The notes beneath the pieces are model-generated. The model did not search any database, was not told where the DNA came from, and saw nothing but the letters and a program-made list of their open reading frames with translations. A stretch of 64,000 nucleotides of DNA from an uncultured Amphritea sp. Its GTDB lineage: Bacteria; Pseudomonadota; Gammaproteobacteria; Pseudomonadales; Balneatricaceae. Made by a program: the position numbers and the translations under genes. Each line of letters opens with the position of its first letter. Position 1 is the first letter of the stretch. Positions 1 through 10,960 of this stretch are shown here, one piece after another. The stretch covers positions 58,668 to 122,667 of the forward strand of contig NZ_CAKZLP010000011.1 of the NCBI RefSeq assembly GCF_937127095.1. The letters are read 5' to 3'.

Positions 1-126
1 TCCCTGTATAAAGGGTCGGGCATCAGGTTAGATAAACAAAAAAGACAAACCGGGGTTTGTCTTTTTTTGTTTTGAACTCAGGACGTTCTGCTATTCACTG
101 CTTATACGAGCACTTAATAAAAGCAC

Positions 127-1173
127 TTATAGCGATGGAATCACCGTTTCATCATGATTTTTAACGTCACCCAGGAGGATAGTTTTGTTTCCGGTGATTG
201 TTCTTACCAGCGCAGAGTAATCGGCAGCACCGTCTCCGTCGGGCAGAAATTCAAAGATGGTTTCTCCATGGGAGGGCGAGCGGCTTAGCTGCTCGTCATA
301 CCGGATCGGTGTGCACACCTTATCTCCGTATAGGCTCTGCAGCTTACGGTAGATGTTTTGCGGCTGTTCAACCCGGGTATCGAGAAAGGTCGGCAGAATG
401 TAATTGAGATCGATCTCTTTGTATTTCTTTATCGCATGGAGGTTCTTGGTAAACTCAGCCAGACCATGCAGCGACATGACTTCCAGTGATACCGGTGTCA
501 GCACTTCGGTGGCATAAAAAAGCACGTTGACGGTTAACTGATCCCAGCCGGGAGAGGTGTCGATGATGACATAGTCATACTCTTTATCCAGATTCTCCAT
601 CGCTTCGGACAGGGTCCACTCAGAACCAAAACTTTTTTTATCAATAATTCGTTTGACGCCCGCCAGGGATCGTCCCCCGCCGAGCAGAAACAGATTTGGC
701 CGCGCCTCTATGATGGTCTCTTTAGGCGTCAGTTCACCGGTTAGCAGCTCGGTCAGACCTGCCGGGGGTTTTTTACCTAACATAAAGGACGACTGACCCT
801 GAGTATCGGTATCGATCAGCAGCACTTTATAGCCCGCCATCGCCAGGCCAGCGCTGAGATTTACGGCGGTTGTGGTTTTTCCCACCCCGCCTTTGCTGAG
901 TGATACACAAATTTTCCTCGGAGTTTTCTGGCCTTGAGGAGGGGTAGGGGGTTGCAAACTTTCAGCTCCGGGATTGCTGGCAACCTGAGGCTGCACCGTC
1001 GGTGCAGGAGCTGCGTGAGTAACAACTGGCTGGATGACCTCGCTGTTATCAAGATTGATCAGAAATTTATGATCACACGCCTTGCACCGCACCACGAATC
1101 GTTTCTTCGCAGCCACTTTACTGGTATCAGCATGGTGCTTACGAGAACAGTTAGGGCAAACAATAATAGTCAT
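127..1173 (-). CDS. ParA/MinD-like ATPase with N-terminal zinc-ribbon (MJ0042-type) domain
   Basis: ORF begins with CPNC...CKAC zinc ribbon, then KGGVGKTTTAVNLSAGLA deviant Walker A and DTDTQGQ; overlaps the next ORF by 4 nt. Confidence 0.88.
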   Translation of the reverse strand: MTIIVCPNCSRKHHADTSKVAAKKRFVVRCKACDHKFLINLDNSEVIQPVVTHAAPAPTVQPQVASNPGAESLQPPTPPQGQKTPRKICVSLSKGGVGKTTTAVNLSAGLAMAGYKVLLIDTDTQGQSSFMLGKKPPAGLTELLTGELTPKETIIEARPNLFLLGGGRSLAGVKRIIDKKSFGSEWTLSEAMENLDKEYDYVIIDTSPGWDQLTVNVLFYATEVLTPVSLEVMSLHGLAEFTKNLHAIKKYKEIDLNYILPTFLDTRVEQPQNIYRKLQSLYGDKVCTPIRYDEQLSRSPSHGETIFEFLPDGDGAADYSALVRTITGNKTILLGDVKNHDETVIPSL

Positions 1174-1493
1174 GGGTTAGCCTTCTTAAGATCTTCCAGG
1201 ATTGCCTTCAATGCAATCTTGGCCAGTCTTTCCACTGAGACGTTTGTTTTGGACTTGGTGATAAATTTAAGACTTATTTTGCCTTTTAACTTCCAGGCAT
1301 GAATAGCAAACTGGTCGCTTTCGGTTTGCCAGATCAGCTCACCCTGGTCCTTACGCGACTCGGCTTCGTTTAAAGGTGTCGTTTCGGTGTCGCAAAAAAT
1401 GAAGTTATTGAGTTGCTGCAGCTCATCGATATCGTCGCCGACCTCTTCGCTGAGCAGCATTCCCATAATATCCAGCTTTTCATTATCAGGCAT
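1170..1493 (-). CDS. hypothetical protein, coupled between PilZ and ParA genes
   Basis: 107 aa ORF overlapping both neighbours by a few nt. Confidence 0.7.
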   Translation of the reverse strand: MPDNEKLDIMGMLLSEEVGDDIDELQQLNNFIFCDTETTPLNEAESRKDQGELIWQTESDQFAIHAWKLKGKISLKFITKSKTNVSVERLAKIALKAILEDLKKANP

Positions 1494-1893
1494 TATTAAA
1501 AATCTCCTTGCGGAGGCGTATTAACATCTGCTCTAAGGATTTAAGAGTTTGTTCGTCGATCTTCAGCCACTGAATACCACAGATCCAGTTGCCGTCACCA
1601 TCCAGAGAGGCATGAACGACCTCTCCCTCTAAGCCATCAAAGCTCTGCTCACCCAGAATCAGTTTGCAGCTCGGTTTGATATCTTCCGAGGAGATAGGGG
1701 ATGCTGCTTCGATAGCGATACAGACCCCTTCCATACTAATGTCCATTAGAGGGTATGTTTTACCGTTGGCTTCAAGTAAGTGGGTAGCCCGGTCTCCGAT
1801 GGGCAAACGGTATGATTTTCGGGAGACAAGTATTGATTCTGAATCACTCGAAATTTCTTCAAATTCAAGCGTGTCATCATTTATGAGTTTCAT
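1486..1893 (-). CDS. PilZ domain protein
   Basis: 135 aa; RKSYRLPIGDRA...MDISMEGVCIAIE resembles the PilZ RxxxR...DxSxxG signature. Confidence 0.75.
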   Translation of the reverse strand: MKLINDDTLEFEEISSDSESILVSRKSYRLPIGDRATHLLEANGKTYPLMDISMEGVCIAIEAASPISSEDIKPSCKLILGEQSFDGLEGEVVHASLDGDGNWICGIQWLKIDEQTLKSLEQMLIRLRKEIFNNA

Positions 1894-2377
1894 CGAAAAA
1901 CCTCTTTGAGCACCAGGTCTATCCCCGCATAGTTGTAGTCAGATCGAAAGAATTACACTATTCATCTGATAATGAGGTTGATAAAGCTGAGAAAGACACT
2001 AAAAAGCCTTATAGCAAGGCTAGATTAAAAAACAGCTTATAACACCCATATAAACAATATTAACAGGCTTTCTCAAGAGGAGTACCTCTTAAAATGGGTA
2101 TTACCTGCTGCGGTTTCTCTGCTCTGGATCAAGTTTTGCTGTTGTTACGCTGGCAGTGCCAACAACTGTTTGAATCGGCAATATCAGCATTGCAAATTTT
2201 CTAAATGTCATTGCTGGTTGCGGCTCTGTGGTGAGCGTTTTATCCTCTGGCCTGAGTTTAGTATATGATGAGACTGATGGCCCCGCCTGAATGTACTGGA
2301 AGATCAGTTCTAAGGGCATGTTTATAAATGAATTAACAGATGCTTAACTAATAAAGACCTCTTTTCTGCTCAGTTGA

Positions 2378-2419
2378 GTCAGGTTAGCGCTGATAAGTGA
2401 GTTCTAACCTGACTTTTTT
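2378..2419 (+). promoter_or_regulatory. terminator-like hairpin abutting the ndh RBS (possible attenuator)
   Basis: GTCAGGTTAG...CTAACCTGAC perfect 10-bp arms followed by T6, 11 nt before the ATG at 2431. Confidence 0.6.
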
Positions 2420-2430
2420 GAGGGCTTCAA

Positions 2431-3720
2431 ATGAAAACAATCGTAATCGTAGGGGGAGGTGCCGGTGGTCTTGAGTTGGCAACAAAACTTGGACATAAGC
2501 TGGGCAAAAAAAAGCGCGCTAATATCATTCTGGTTGACCGTAACCGCAGTCATATATGGAAACCATTGTTACATGAGGTAGCCACCGGCTCACTGGATAT
2601 GAACAGTGACGGCGTTGTCTATCGGGCTCATTCGGCGGCGCACTATTATCAGTTTCAGCTGGGTACCATGATTGGCCTGGACAGGGTCGCGAAATCTATC
2701 CGTTTACAATCGTTTAAAGACGAAGAGGGTAAAGAGGTGTTGCCTGAGCGCGAGATCTCCTTTGATACTCTGGTGATGGCGGTCGGCAGTGTCAGTAATG
2801 ATTTCGGTACCCCGGGTGTGGCGGAGCACAGCTACTTTCTGGACTCGCATCAGCAGGCTGAACGCTTTCATCGGGCATTGTTAAACCAGTTCTTACGTAT
2901 CAATCAGAAAGCATCAGAAGCGAAATTGAGGCTGGCGATTGTCGGTGGTGGTGCCACCGGTGTTGAACTGGCGGCTGAGCTCTATCATGTTGCCGATCTG
3001 TTTAAGATCTACGGTATGCCCGAGATGTCGCGTAAACGACTGACTATCGAGCTGATAGAGGCGGGGCCAAGAATACTGCCTGCACTGCCGCTACGTATTG
3101 CTACGGCAGCTAAAAAAGAGCTGATGGCCCTGGGTATTACCATCCATGAAAATGTGCGGGTAACCAGTTCGACAGATGAAGGCTTTATAACCCATGAGGA
3201 TACTCTGATTGGTGCGGACCTGCAGGTCTGGGCTGCCGGGGTTAAGGCGCCTGACTTTATCAAACAGATCGGTTTTTTTGATACCAATCGAAATGGCCAG
3301 ATCGTGGTTAAGCCCACTTTACAGAGCACCGTGGATGACGCCGTGTTTGTCATCGGTGACTGTTGCGCTTGCGAGCAACCGGATGGCAGCTGGGTTCCGC
3401 CCCGGGCGCAATCGGCCCATCAGATGGCCAGTCTGGTCTACAAGAATATTCTGTTAATGGAGCAGGGTAAGCCGTTACAGGAGTACATATATAAAGATCA
3501 CGGCTCATTGGTTAATCTGAGTCGCTATAGCACCGTTGGCAGCTTGATGGGTAATCTCACTAATGGGTCGATGTTTATCGAAGGAAAGCTTGCCCGGCTG
3601 GTGTATATATCTCTGTACCGGATGCATCAGATTGCTATCCATGGCTGGCTGAGAGCGGCCGCAGTGTACTGGGCTCAGAAGATTAGCGGTGCGGTGAAGC
3701 CGAAAATGAAGCTGCATTGA
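2431..3720 (+). CDS. ndh: NADH dehydrogenase type II (FAD-dependent)
   Basis: 429 aa; IVGGGAGGLELATKLG dinucleotide-binding motif, VGGGATGVELAAEL, VFVIGDC. Confidence 0.88.
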   Translation: MKTIVIVGGGAGGLELATKLGHKLGKKKRANIILVDRNRSHIWKPLLHEVATGSLDMNSDGVVYRAHSAAHYYQFQLGTMIGLDRVAKSIRLQSFKDEEGKEVLPEREISFDTLVMAVGSVSNDFGTPGVAEHSYFLDSHQQAERFHRALLNQFLRINQKASEAKLRLAIVGGGATGVELAAELYHVADLFKIYGMPEMSRKRLTIELIEAGPRILPALPLRIATAAKKELMALGITIHENVRVTSSTDEGFITHEDTLIGADLQVWAAGVKAPDFIKQIGFFDTNRNGQIVVKPTLQSTVDDAVFVIGDCCACEQPDGSWVPPRAQSAHQMASLVYKNILLMEQGKPLQEYIYKDHGSLVNLSRYSTVGSLMGNLTNGSMFIEGKLARLVYISLYRMHQIAIHGWLRAAAVYWAQKISGAVKPKMKLH

Positions 3721-3783
3721 TGTTGCGGAAGGTCATTGCTGGCTGTTAGCTTAAACGTTTGCTCTGACAATCGTTAGAACGTA

Positions 3784-3820
3784 AAAAAACCGGATCAGTT
3801 AAACTGATCCGGTTTTTTTG
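3784..3820. terminator. bidirectional intrinsic terminator
   Basis: AAAAAACCGGATCAGTTAAACTGATCCGGTTTTTTT. Confidence 0.85.
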
Positions 3821-3846
3821 TCACTGCTTAAACTGAGGTTTTACGC

Positions 3847-6075
3847 TCAGGAAAGTGCCGCCAGAGCCGCATTCAGTGTTGCGCTAGGACGCATAACTTT
3901 TTTAACCGCTTCACGATTGGCGTGGTAATAACCACCCAGATCAGCAGGGCGACCCTGAACAGCACTCAGCTCAGCAATAATCTGTGCTTCGTTGTCTGCC
4001 AGTGTTTTCGCCAGCGGAGCAAACATCGCTGCCAGTTCGGCATCTTCTGTCTGAGCAGCAACTTCCTGTGCCCAGTACATACCGAGGTAGAAGTGGCTGC
4101 CACGGTTATCAAGCTCACCGGTTTTGCGTGAAGGAGACTTGTTGTTCTCCAGCAGGGTGCCGGTTGCAGCATCCAGGGTTTTAGCCAGAATCTCAGCGCG
4201 CTTATTGCCTTCTTTAATGCCCATCTCTTCCAGAGATACGGCCAGAGCAAGGAACTCGCCCAGTGAGTCCCACCGCAGATGGTTCTCTTCCTCAACCTGC
4301 TGTACGTGCTTAGGCGCAGAACCGCCGGCACCTGTCTCATACATACCGCCGCCTTTCAGCATCGGCACGATGGACAGCATCTTAGCAGAGGTGCCCAGTT
4401 CCATAATCGGGAACAGGTCAGTCAGGTAGTCGCGCAGAACGTTACCGGTGACAGAGATAGTATCGTTACCACGAATCATGCGGTCCATGCTGAAGCGGAT
4501 CGCCTGATTGTAGGTCTTGATAGAGATTTCAAGACCTTCGATATCATAATCCTGCAGGTAGGTGTTAACCTTTTTAATCAGTTCACGGTCATGGGCACGT
4601 TTGTGATCCAGCCAGAACACAGTCGGCATGCCGGACTGACGGGCACGGGTAACGGCCAGCTTAACCCAGTCACGCACAGGTTCGTCTTTGGTTTGACAGG
4701 CGCGCCAGATGTCGCCTTTCTCAACATCGTGCTGCATCAGTACGGTGCCGTCAGCGGTGACAACACGCATGAAACCGTCGGCCATCATTTCAAAGGTTTT
4801 GTCGTGAGAACCGTACTCTTCTGCTTTCTTAGCCATCAGACCAACGTTGGGTACAGTACCCATCGTGGTAGGATCGAAAGCGCCGTTAGTTTTACAGAAG
4901 TTAATCATCTCCTGATAGATACGGGCATAGGTACTTTCCGGCATAACCGCTTTAGTATCCTTTGGCTTGCCGTCAGGGCCCCACATCTTACCGCCGTTAC
5001 GAATCATCGCAGGCATAGAGGCATCGACGATAACGTCAGAAGGTACGTGCAGGTTGGTGATCCCTTTAACAGAGTCAACCATCGCCATTTCCGGGCGGTG
5101 CTCTAAACACTCATGGATCGCTTCTTCGATCTCTTCGCGCTTAGAGGTTGGCAGAGTGGAGATCTTGTCGTATACGCTGCCGATACCGTTGTTTGGATTA
5201 ACGCCCAGCTCATCGAACAGGTCCTGATACTTGTCAAAAAGCTCTTTGTAGAACACGGTTACAGCATGCCCAAACACGATTGGGTGAGACACCTTCATCA
5301 TGGTCGCTTTAACGTGCAGAGACCACATCACGCCGCTATCTTTAGCGTCCTGCATGGTTTCTTCAAAGAACTCACGCAGCGCTTTGCAGCTCATGCGCAT
5401 GCTGTCCAGAATCTCGCCCTGTTCCAGGCTCAGTTCTTTCTTAACTTCGACATTGCCAGCCTTATCAACGAACTCAAGGCGAACATCGCCAGCCTGATCC
5501 ATAGTGATGGACTGCTCGCTGGAGAAGAAATCCCCATCGCGCATATAGTCAGCGTGGGTACGGGATGCTTTGCTCCACTGGCCCATAGAGTGAGGGAACT
5601 TACGCGCGAAGGCTTTAACTGCTCCGGGCGCGCGTCGATCAGAGTTACCTTCACGCAGTACCGGGTTTACCGCTGAACCAAGAATTTTTGAGTAACGCGC
5701 CTGAATCGCTTTGTCTTCATCAGTCTGTGGCGCTTCAGGGTAGTTCGGGATGTCGCAACCCTGAGCCTGAAGTTCAGCGATACAGGCTTTCAGCTGAGGA
5801 ATAGACGCAGAGATGTTGGGTAGTTTGATGATATTTGCGTGTGGATCCTGGGTCAGTGCCCCCAGGAACGTCAGACCATCTTCAGCTTTCTGTTCTTCAG
5901 ACAGTTTTTCGGGGAATGCTGATAACACTCGACTTGCCAGAGAGATGTCGCTGATCTTGACGTCGATGCCCGCAGCTTTGGTAAAAGTCCTTACGATTGG
6001 CAGTAAAGAACAGGTTGCCAGTGATGGTGCTTCGTCGGTAAGGGTCCAGTAAATAGTTTGATTCGTTGTAGTCAT
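3847..6075 (-). CDS. icd: NADP-dependent isocitrate dehydrogenase, monomeric type
   Basis: 742 aa; sequence typical of the monomeric IDH family ([16 protein letters not shown]..., [37 protein letters not shown]). Confidence 0.95.
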   Translation of the reverse strand: MTTTNQTIYWTLTDEAPSLATCSLLPIVRTFTKAAGIDVKISDISLASRVLSAFPEKLSEEQKAEDGLTFLGALTQDPHANIIKLPNISASIPQLKACIAELQAQGCDIPNYPEAPQTDEDKAIQARYSKILGSAVNPVLREGNSDRRAPGAVKAFARKFPHSMGQWSKASRTHADYMRDGDFFSSEQSITMDQAGDVRLEFVDKAGNVEVKKELSLEQGEILDSMRMSCKALREFFEETMQDAKDSGVMWSLHVKATMMKVSHPIVFGHAVTVFYKELFDKYQDLFDELGVNPNNGIGSVYDKISTLPTSKREEIEEAIHECLEHRPEMAMVDSVKGITNLHVPSDVIVDASMPAMIRNGGKMWGPDGKPKDTKAVMPESTYARIYQEMINFCKTNGAFDPTTMGTVPNVGLMAKKAEEYGSHDKTFEMMADGFMRVVTADGTVLMQHDVEKGDIWRACQTKDEPVRDWVKLAVTRARQSGMPTVFWLDHKRAHDRELIKKVNTYLQDYDIEGLEISIKTYNQAIRFSMDRMIRGNDTISVTGNVLRDYLTDLFPIMELGTSAKMLSIVPMLKGGGMYETGAGGSAPKHVQQVEEENHLRWDSLGEFLALAVSLEEMGIKEGNKRAEILAKTLDAATGTLLENNKSPSRKTGELDNRGSHFYLGMYWAQEVAAQTEDAELAAMFAPLAKTLADNEAQIIAELSAVQGRPADLGGYYHANREAVKKVMRPSATLNAALAALS

Positions 6076-6360
6076 TTTATCCCCTTGTCATTTGGCTGGT
6101 AGCCAGAGGCTTAACAGGGCAGCTTGTGACTGTCCTTAACATCTTTGCTTAAGCCTTATAATTAATTATTCCGCGGGCGCATTATACGTTAAAAAACTAC
6201 TAATACTGAAGTAGGCACAGGTATTCCGTCGGGCTATATCGACTAAAAGATAGTATGGATGTAGTTTTTTTACCGCAGTGCAGCATCTGTTTTGGTGTTT
6301 TCTGAGTGGCCAGAACAAAAAAAAGGGATCCGAAGATCCCATTTTTGTGTCATTTAGCGT

Positions 6361-7428
6361 TTAGCGATTAGGTAACACGTCTTTCAGTTTAGCGTGCATC
6401 TCTAACAGCGTTTTCTCAGTGGTGTCCCAGTCGATGCAGGCATCAGTGATAGACACGCCGTACTGCAGATCTGCAGGGTTCTCAGTCATTTTCTGATTAC
6501 CCCACCCCAGATTGGACTCAACCATCAGGCCAACGATGGATTTGTTGCCTTCGATAATCTGGTTGGTAACGTTTTCCATCACCAGAGGCTGTAAGGCCGG
6601 GTCTTTATTGGAGTTTGCGTGGCTGCAGTCAACCATGATGTTTTTCTTCAGGCCCGCTTTATCCAGTGCCTGTTCACACAGGGTAACATTGACCGAGTCA
6701 TAATTCGGTTTGCCATTACCGCCACGCAGCACCACATGGCCGTACTTATTACCTTTGGTATGAACTTTAGAGACCTGTCCCTGCTCGTTAATACCCAGAA
6801 AATTATGCGGGTGAGACACCGATTCAAGTGCGTTGATGGCGACAGTCAGGCCTCCATCGGTACCGTTTTTGAAACCGACCGCGCCGGACAGGCCGCTGGA
6901 CATCTCCCGGTGAGTCTGAGACTCGGTGGTGCGTGCACCAATGGCAGACCAGGCAATCAGATCTTGCAGATACTGCGGTGAAATAGGATCCAGCGCTTCA
7001 GTTGCCAGCGGCAGCCCTGCCTCAGACAGGTCAATCAGCAACTCGCGACCGATATGCAGGCCCTCTTCAATCTCAAAAGAGTCATCCATATGGGGGTCGT
7101 TGATCAGGCCTTTCCAGCCAATAGTCGTCCGGGGCTTCTCAAAATATACGCGCATAACCAGATAGAGAGTGTCCTGAACCTGTTCAGCCAGCTGTTTCAG
7201 CTTGTGACCATATTCGATCGCCGCTTTGGTATCGTGAATAGAGCAGGGACCCACCACGATAAACAGTCGCTTATCTTCACCCTTCAGAATGTTTTTTATC
7301 ACCTGACGACCTTCCATCACAGTGGTCGCTGCAGATTCACTCAGGGGCAGTTTTGTTTTCAGCTGGTCAGGGGTGACCAGAACCGTATTACTCTCAATAT
7401 TGAGGTTTTCGACTCGGTTATCAGACAT
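6361..7428 (-). CDS. aroG: 3-deoxy-7-phosphoheptulonate (DAHP) synthase, class I
   Basis: 355 aa; VVGPCSIHD, MRVYFEKPRTTIGWKGLINDP, IMVDCSHANSNKDP; isozyme letter uncertain. Confidence 0.92.
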   Translation of the reverse strand: MSDNRVENLNIESNTVLVTPDQLKTKLPLSESAATTVMEGRQVIKNILKGEDKRLFIVVGPCSIHDTKAAIEYGHKLKQLAEQVQDTLYLVMRVYFEKPRTTIGWKGLINDPHMDDSFEIEEGLHIGRELLIDLSEAGLPLATEALDPISPQYLQDLIAWSAIGARTTESQTHREMSSGLSGAVGFKNGTDGGLTVAINALESVSHPHNFLGINEQGQVSKVHTKGNKYGHVVLRGGNGKPNYDSVNVTLCEQALDKAGLKKNIMVDCSHANSNKDPALQPLVMENVTNQIIEGNKSIVGLMVESNLGWGNQKMTENPADLQYGVSITDACIDWDTTEKTLLEMHAKLKDVLPNR

Positions 7429-7442
7429 CTCAATTTCCTAAA

Positions 7443-7466
7443 GTGTACAGCCTTTACCCTGTACAC
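7443..7466. promoter_or_regulatory. palindromic operator-like site upstream of the DAHP synthase gene
   Basis: GTGTACAG-N8-CTGTACAC perfect 8-bp arms, 15 nt upstream of the start codon. Confidence 0.45.
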
Positions 7467-7702
7467 CCGTTAGCGCGTTCGTAAAGGACGTACTTTGTAA
7501 CATATTAATGAACAAGGTTTAAGTGCTGATACGGGCTATCCGGTGATACAATCGGGTAAATTTACCGGCTTATGGTAAAGCCGAAGGTTATTTTCAAATT
7601 TTGATAAGCTTTCTGCCTGTTTATCCACAGGCTGGATCGAACTCCCCAGACCGCTTGCTGTCAATAAATCGTTCGATCAGACTTATACATTAAGGGGTTA
7701 TT

Positions 7703-9631
7703 GTGCCGTTACTGCTTCAACGACTGACCACTCCAGTCATCGTTATCCTGATGTTATTGATAATGCAATTCAGTACACCTGCGAAAGCGGGCCTGTTTGA
7801 TAACGCTAACCGGTTTGCTGCTGATGATAGACCGCTGCAGGTGGAACAGGCGTTTATCTTTGATTATGAACAGGATGCTGATGGCGCTGTAAAACTGGTC
7901 TGGACCATTGCCGATGGTTACTATCTATACCGGGATAAGATAGAGCTTACTTATGGGCCGGAACTGGAAGAACTCGATCGACGTTACTCCGATGCAGAAC
8001 AGAAAGATGACCCCCTGTTCGGTCAGGTATGGGTCTATCATAATCAGGCGGTGATCAATCTTGATCTGACCAGCACCACCGGGCAACCGGTAGACAGTGT
8101 CGTGACGGTCAATTATCAGGGTTGTTGGGAAGGGGGGATCTGCTACCCGCCGGTTACTAAAACTTTCAATCTGAAGCAGTTGCCGGTAAATCCGGGAATG
8201 GCTGATGACGCGGAGGCCGTTACAGATAACGCCGTTACAGATAGCGCTGTTATAGATCGCTCTCAGGCAGCAGTCTCTCAGTCTGGTGTAACGTTACCCA
8301 GCGCGTTGCCTGCATCTTCAGTCATCCAGAGCGAACAGGACCGCTTTGCGGCACTGATTTCCGGTAGCAGTCTGTTACTTACCCTCGGAGCATTCTTTGT
8401 TGCGGGGCTGGCGCTGGCGCTGACGCCCTGCGTATTTCCGATGATTCCGATTCTTTCCAGCATTATTGCCGGTCATGGGGATAAAACTACGGCCCGGCAT
8501 GGTTTCTTTTTATCCCTCATCTATGTGTTATCGGTTTCCCTGACCTATACGGTTGCCGGGGTTATTGCCGGAATGTTTGGTGAAAACCTGCAGGCGGCCT
8601 TTCAGAATGTCTGGATTATCGGGTTTTTCAGCCTGATCTTTGTGCTTTTGTCACTATCGATGTTTGGCTTTTATGAGCTTCAGTTGCCTTCGAGTTGGCA
8701 AAGTCGCCTGAACAGTATGAGTAATGGTCAGAAGGGCGGAACGGTGATGGGCGTCGTCGTGATGGGCCTGCTATCAGCATTGATTGTTGGACCCTGTATG
8801 GCGGCACCGCTGGCCGGTGCGCTGATTTATATTGGTCAGAGTGGCGATCCGTTATTAGGGGGGGCAGCGTTGTTCAGCCTGAGCTTAGGTATGGGTGTGC
8901 CGTTACTGATTGTCGGCGCGTCTGCGGGTAAGCTGCTACCCAAAGCCGGGGGCTGGATGGAGAGCGTTAAAGCAGGTTTCGGTGTCATGCTGTTGTTGCT
9001 GGCCGTCTGGATGCTGGACCGGGTGATTGCCGACAATATCGCCTTACTGCTGTATGCCGTGATTCTGCTGGTGGCAGCGGTGCATATGAAAGCGCTTGAC
9101 CGGTTAAAGGATAACGCCGCTGGCTGGAGCTATTTCTGGAAGGGGATTGGGGTTGTGTTACTGCTCTACGGCGGCATCCTCTTTATCGGCGGACTGACTG
9201 GCGGTAAAAGCCTGATACAACCGCTGAAGGGTTTTGCTGTCACAGGTGCTCAGGCCCGGACTACTTCAGAGATGAGCTTTGTCACGGTCACCAACAAGCA
9301 GCAACTGGATAGTTTGCTCAGCGATGCTAAAGAAAAGCAACAACCGGTGATGCTGGATTTTTATGCTGACTGGTGTATCTCTTGTATCGAACTGGACTAC
9401 GTCACCTTTGCTGATAGCTCAGTACAGCAGGGCCTTAGGGACTTTCAACGCATAAAAGTTGATGTCACTGCGAATGATGATGCGGCAAAAGAGTTAAGCG
9501 CGCTGTATAGCGTTATCGGCCCTCCGGCTCTGATCTTCTTCGATCGGGCTGGTCAGTATCATCCGAATATGACGCTGATCGGGGTGATAGACCCGAACGT
9601 TTTTGTCAGGCATATCGCCGGGCTTAATTAG
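7703..9631 (+). CDS. dsbD: thiol:disulfide interchange protein DsbD
   Basis: 642 aa; N-terminal periplasmic domain, TM domain with LTPCVFPMIPI, C-terminal thioredoxin fold YADWCISCIELD. Confidence 0.92.
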   Translation: MPLLLQRLTTPVIVILMLLIMQFSTPAKAGLFDNANRFAADDRPLQVEQAFIFDYEQDADGAVKLVWTIADGYYLYRDKIELTYGPELEELDRRYSDAEQKDDPLFGQVWVYHNQAVINLDLTSTTGQPVDSVVTVNYQGCWEGGICYPPVTKTFNLKQLPVNPGMADDAEAVTDNAVTDSAVIDRSQAAVSQSGVTLPSALPASSVIQSEQDRFAALISGSSLLLTLGAFFVAGLALALTPCVFPMIPILSSIIAGHGDKTTARHGFFLSLIYVLSVSLTYTVAGVIAGMFGENLQAAFQNVWIIGFFSLIFVLLSLSMFGFYELQLPSSWQSRLNSMSNGQKGGTVMGVVVMGLLSALIVGPCMAAPLAGALIYIGQSGDPLLGGAALFSLSLGMGVPLLIVGASAGKLLPKAGGWMESVKAGFGVMLLLLAVWMLDRVIADNIALLLYAVILLVAAVHMKALDRLKDNAAGWSYFWKGIGVVLLLYGGILFIGGLTGGKSLIQPLKGFAVTGAQARTTSEMSFVTVTNKQQLDSLLSDAKEKQQPVMLDFYADWCISCIELDYVTFADSSVQQGLRDFQRIKVDVTANDDAAKELSALYSVIGPPALIFFDRAGQYHPNMTLIGVIDPNVFVRHIAGLN

Positions 9632-9753
9632 TAGGTTATTCTAAATTAAAGCCCCTAACCAGACGCTTTAAACTAAACTTCCAGGGTAAACAACGAGCAA
9701 TCAGCACACTCTTATCGCCCTGTACCGGGACATAAAATGCCGTCAACACACGA

Positions 9754-10659
9754 ATGATGAAATCATCAAAGCATGACCCGGTGTTTAAACGTGCAAATAA
9801 ACAGGTACATCGGCTGCTGAAAACACTTTCAGCGTCCCTCCCATCATCAGACACTCTTTCTGCAGAACAGGTACACAAGATTCGTGTGTGTAGCAAAAAA
9901 CTGCGGGCATTATTACCGTTGTATCGACCCTGCTGCAAAAAGGCGGCGATCAGAAGTGTTAACCAGCAGATCAAACAGCTTTCAGCAGCATACTCAGGTC
10001 AGCGAGATACTGATGTTCAATGCGAGATGCTATCCATGGCGGCCATCGGTCTTGGTCAGCAAAGCGGATCAGATATTGAGGATTTACGAAGTTATTTTAA
10101 CCGGGCGCGAGAGCAGGTTATCAGTCAGCACAGCTACTCTGACACAGAAAGTCGCTTGAAACAGATACTTGAATATTGGGACGTCACCTTAGCCACTGGT
10201 TCCTCTCCTGAGTGTCAGCAGGGGATCGATTTCACCTACCGTAAAGCCCGAGAGCTAGCCGATTCCGCATTATCAACGGGTGACGATGGCGCCCATCATC
10301 AGTGCAGGAAATGGGTTAAATACTATCTGTTCCAGTTACAGATGTTGTTGCCTGAGAAGATCACTAAAAAGAAGGGCACTAAAAAGCAGGGCACTAAAAA
10401 CAAAAAGTATCTTAAAAAATTAACCCGTTTAGGTCACCGTCTGGGCGTGCTGCATGACCGTTGTGTACTGGAACAAACGTTAAACGATTTGTTAAGTTCC
10501 GTTAAAAGTGAAACAGATACACAGACTAATCCAGACTTAGAACGTTCCATCTCACTGACGCTAAACTGGTTAGCAGAGCAAAAACAGCAGGATAAAGCAT
10601 ACTGTCATACGCTGTTTAATAAAGTGTTCAAACAGTCAGAAAATCCAGTGACTCTTTAA
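9754..10659 (+). CDS. CHAD domain-containing protein
   Basis: 301 aa; VHKIRVCSKKLRALLPLYR, HRLGVLHD, basic histidine-rich helical repeats. Confidence 0.8.
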   Translation: MMKSSKHDPVFKRANKQVHRLLKTLSASLPSSDTLSAEQVHKIRVCSKKLRALLPLYRPCCKKAAIRSVNQQIKQLSAAYSGQRDTDVQCEMLSMAAIGLGQQSGSDIEDLRSYFNRAREQVISQHSYSDTESRLKQILEYWDVTLATGSSPECQQGIDFTYRKARELADSALSTGDDGAHHQCRKWVKYYLFQLQMLLPEKITKKKGTKKQGTKNKKYLKKLTRLGHRLGVLHDRCVLEQTLNDLLSSVKSETDTQTNPDLERSISLTLNWLAEQKQQDKAYCHTLFNKVFKQSENPVTL

Positions 10660-10960
10660 CTGTGAACGTTTAAACGCTCCGTTAGAAAGCCCAATAAAAA
10701 GGCTGAGGTATAAACAACAGCCCTTTAACTTAACCTGCACCAAAGCCAGGCAATCACGACGTTCATACGTGTTTTCCTTCGATGAACAACGAACCACTTA
10801 TTTCCCCTATGCACTTTTCCCTGGTGCCCACTATTCAGGTTTTTGATTTCACTGAATGTCCAAACTATGATTTATCGATGGTTTTAGATAATAAAATGAT
10901 ATCTGAAGTTTACTCATATCGATTGTCAGTCACTCAATATGACACATGGGGAGTCGTGAA

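Noticed and set aside
2101-2319. 72-aa minus-strand ORF upstream of ndh
   Set aside because: No RBS or recognisable domain; treated as non-coding.
4279-5676. Long + strand ORFs (275 aa and 187 aa) antisense to icd
   Set aside because: Shadow ORFs of the isocitrate dehydrogenase gene.
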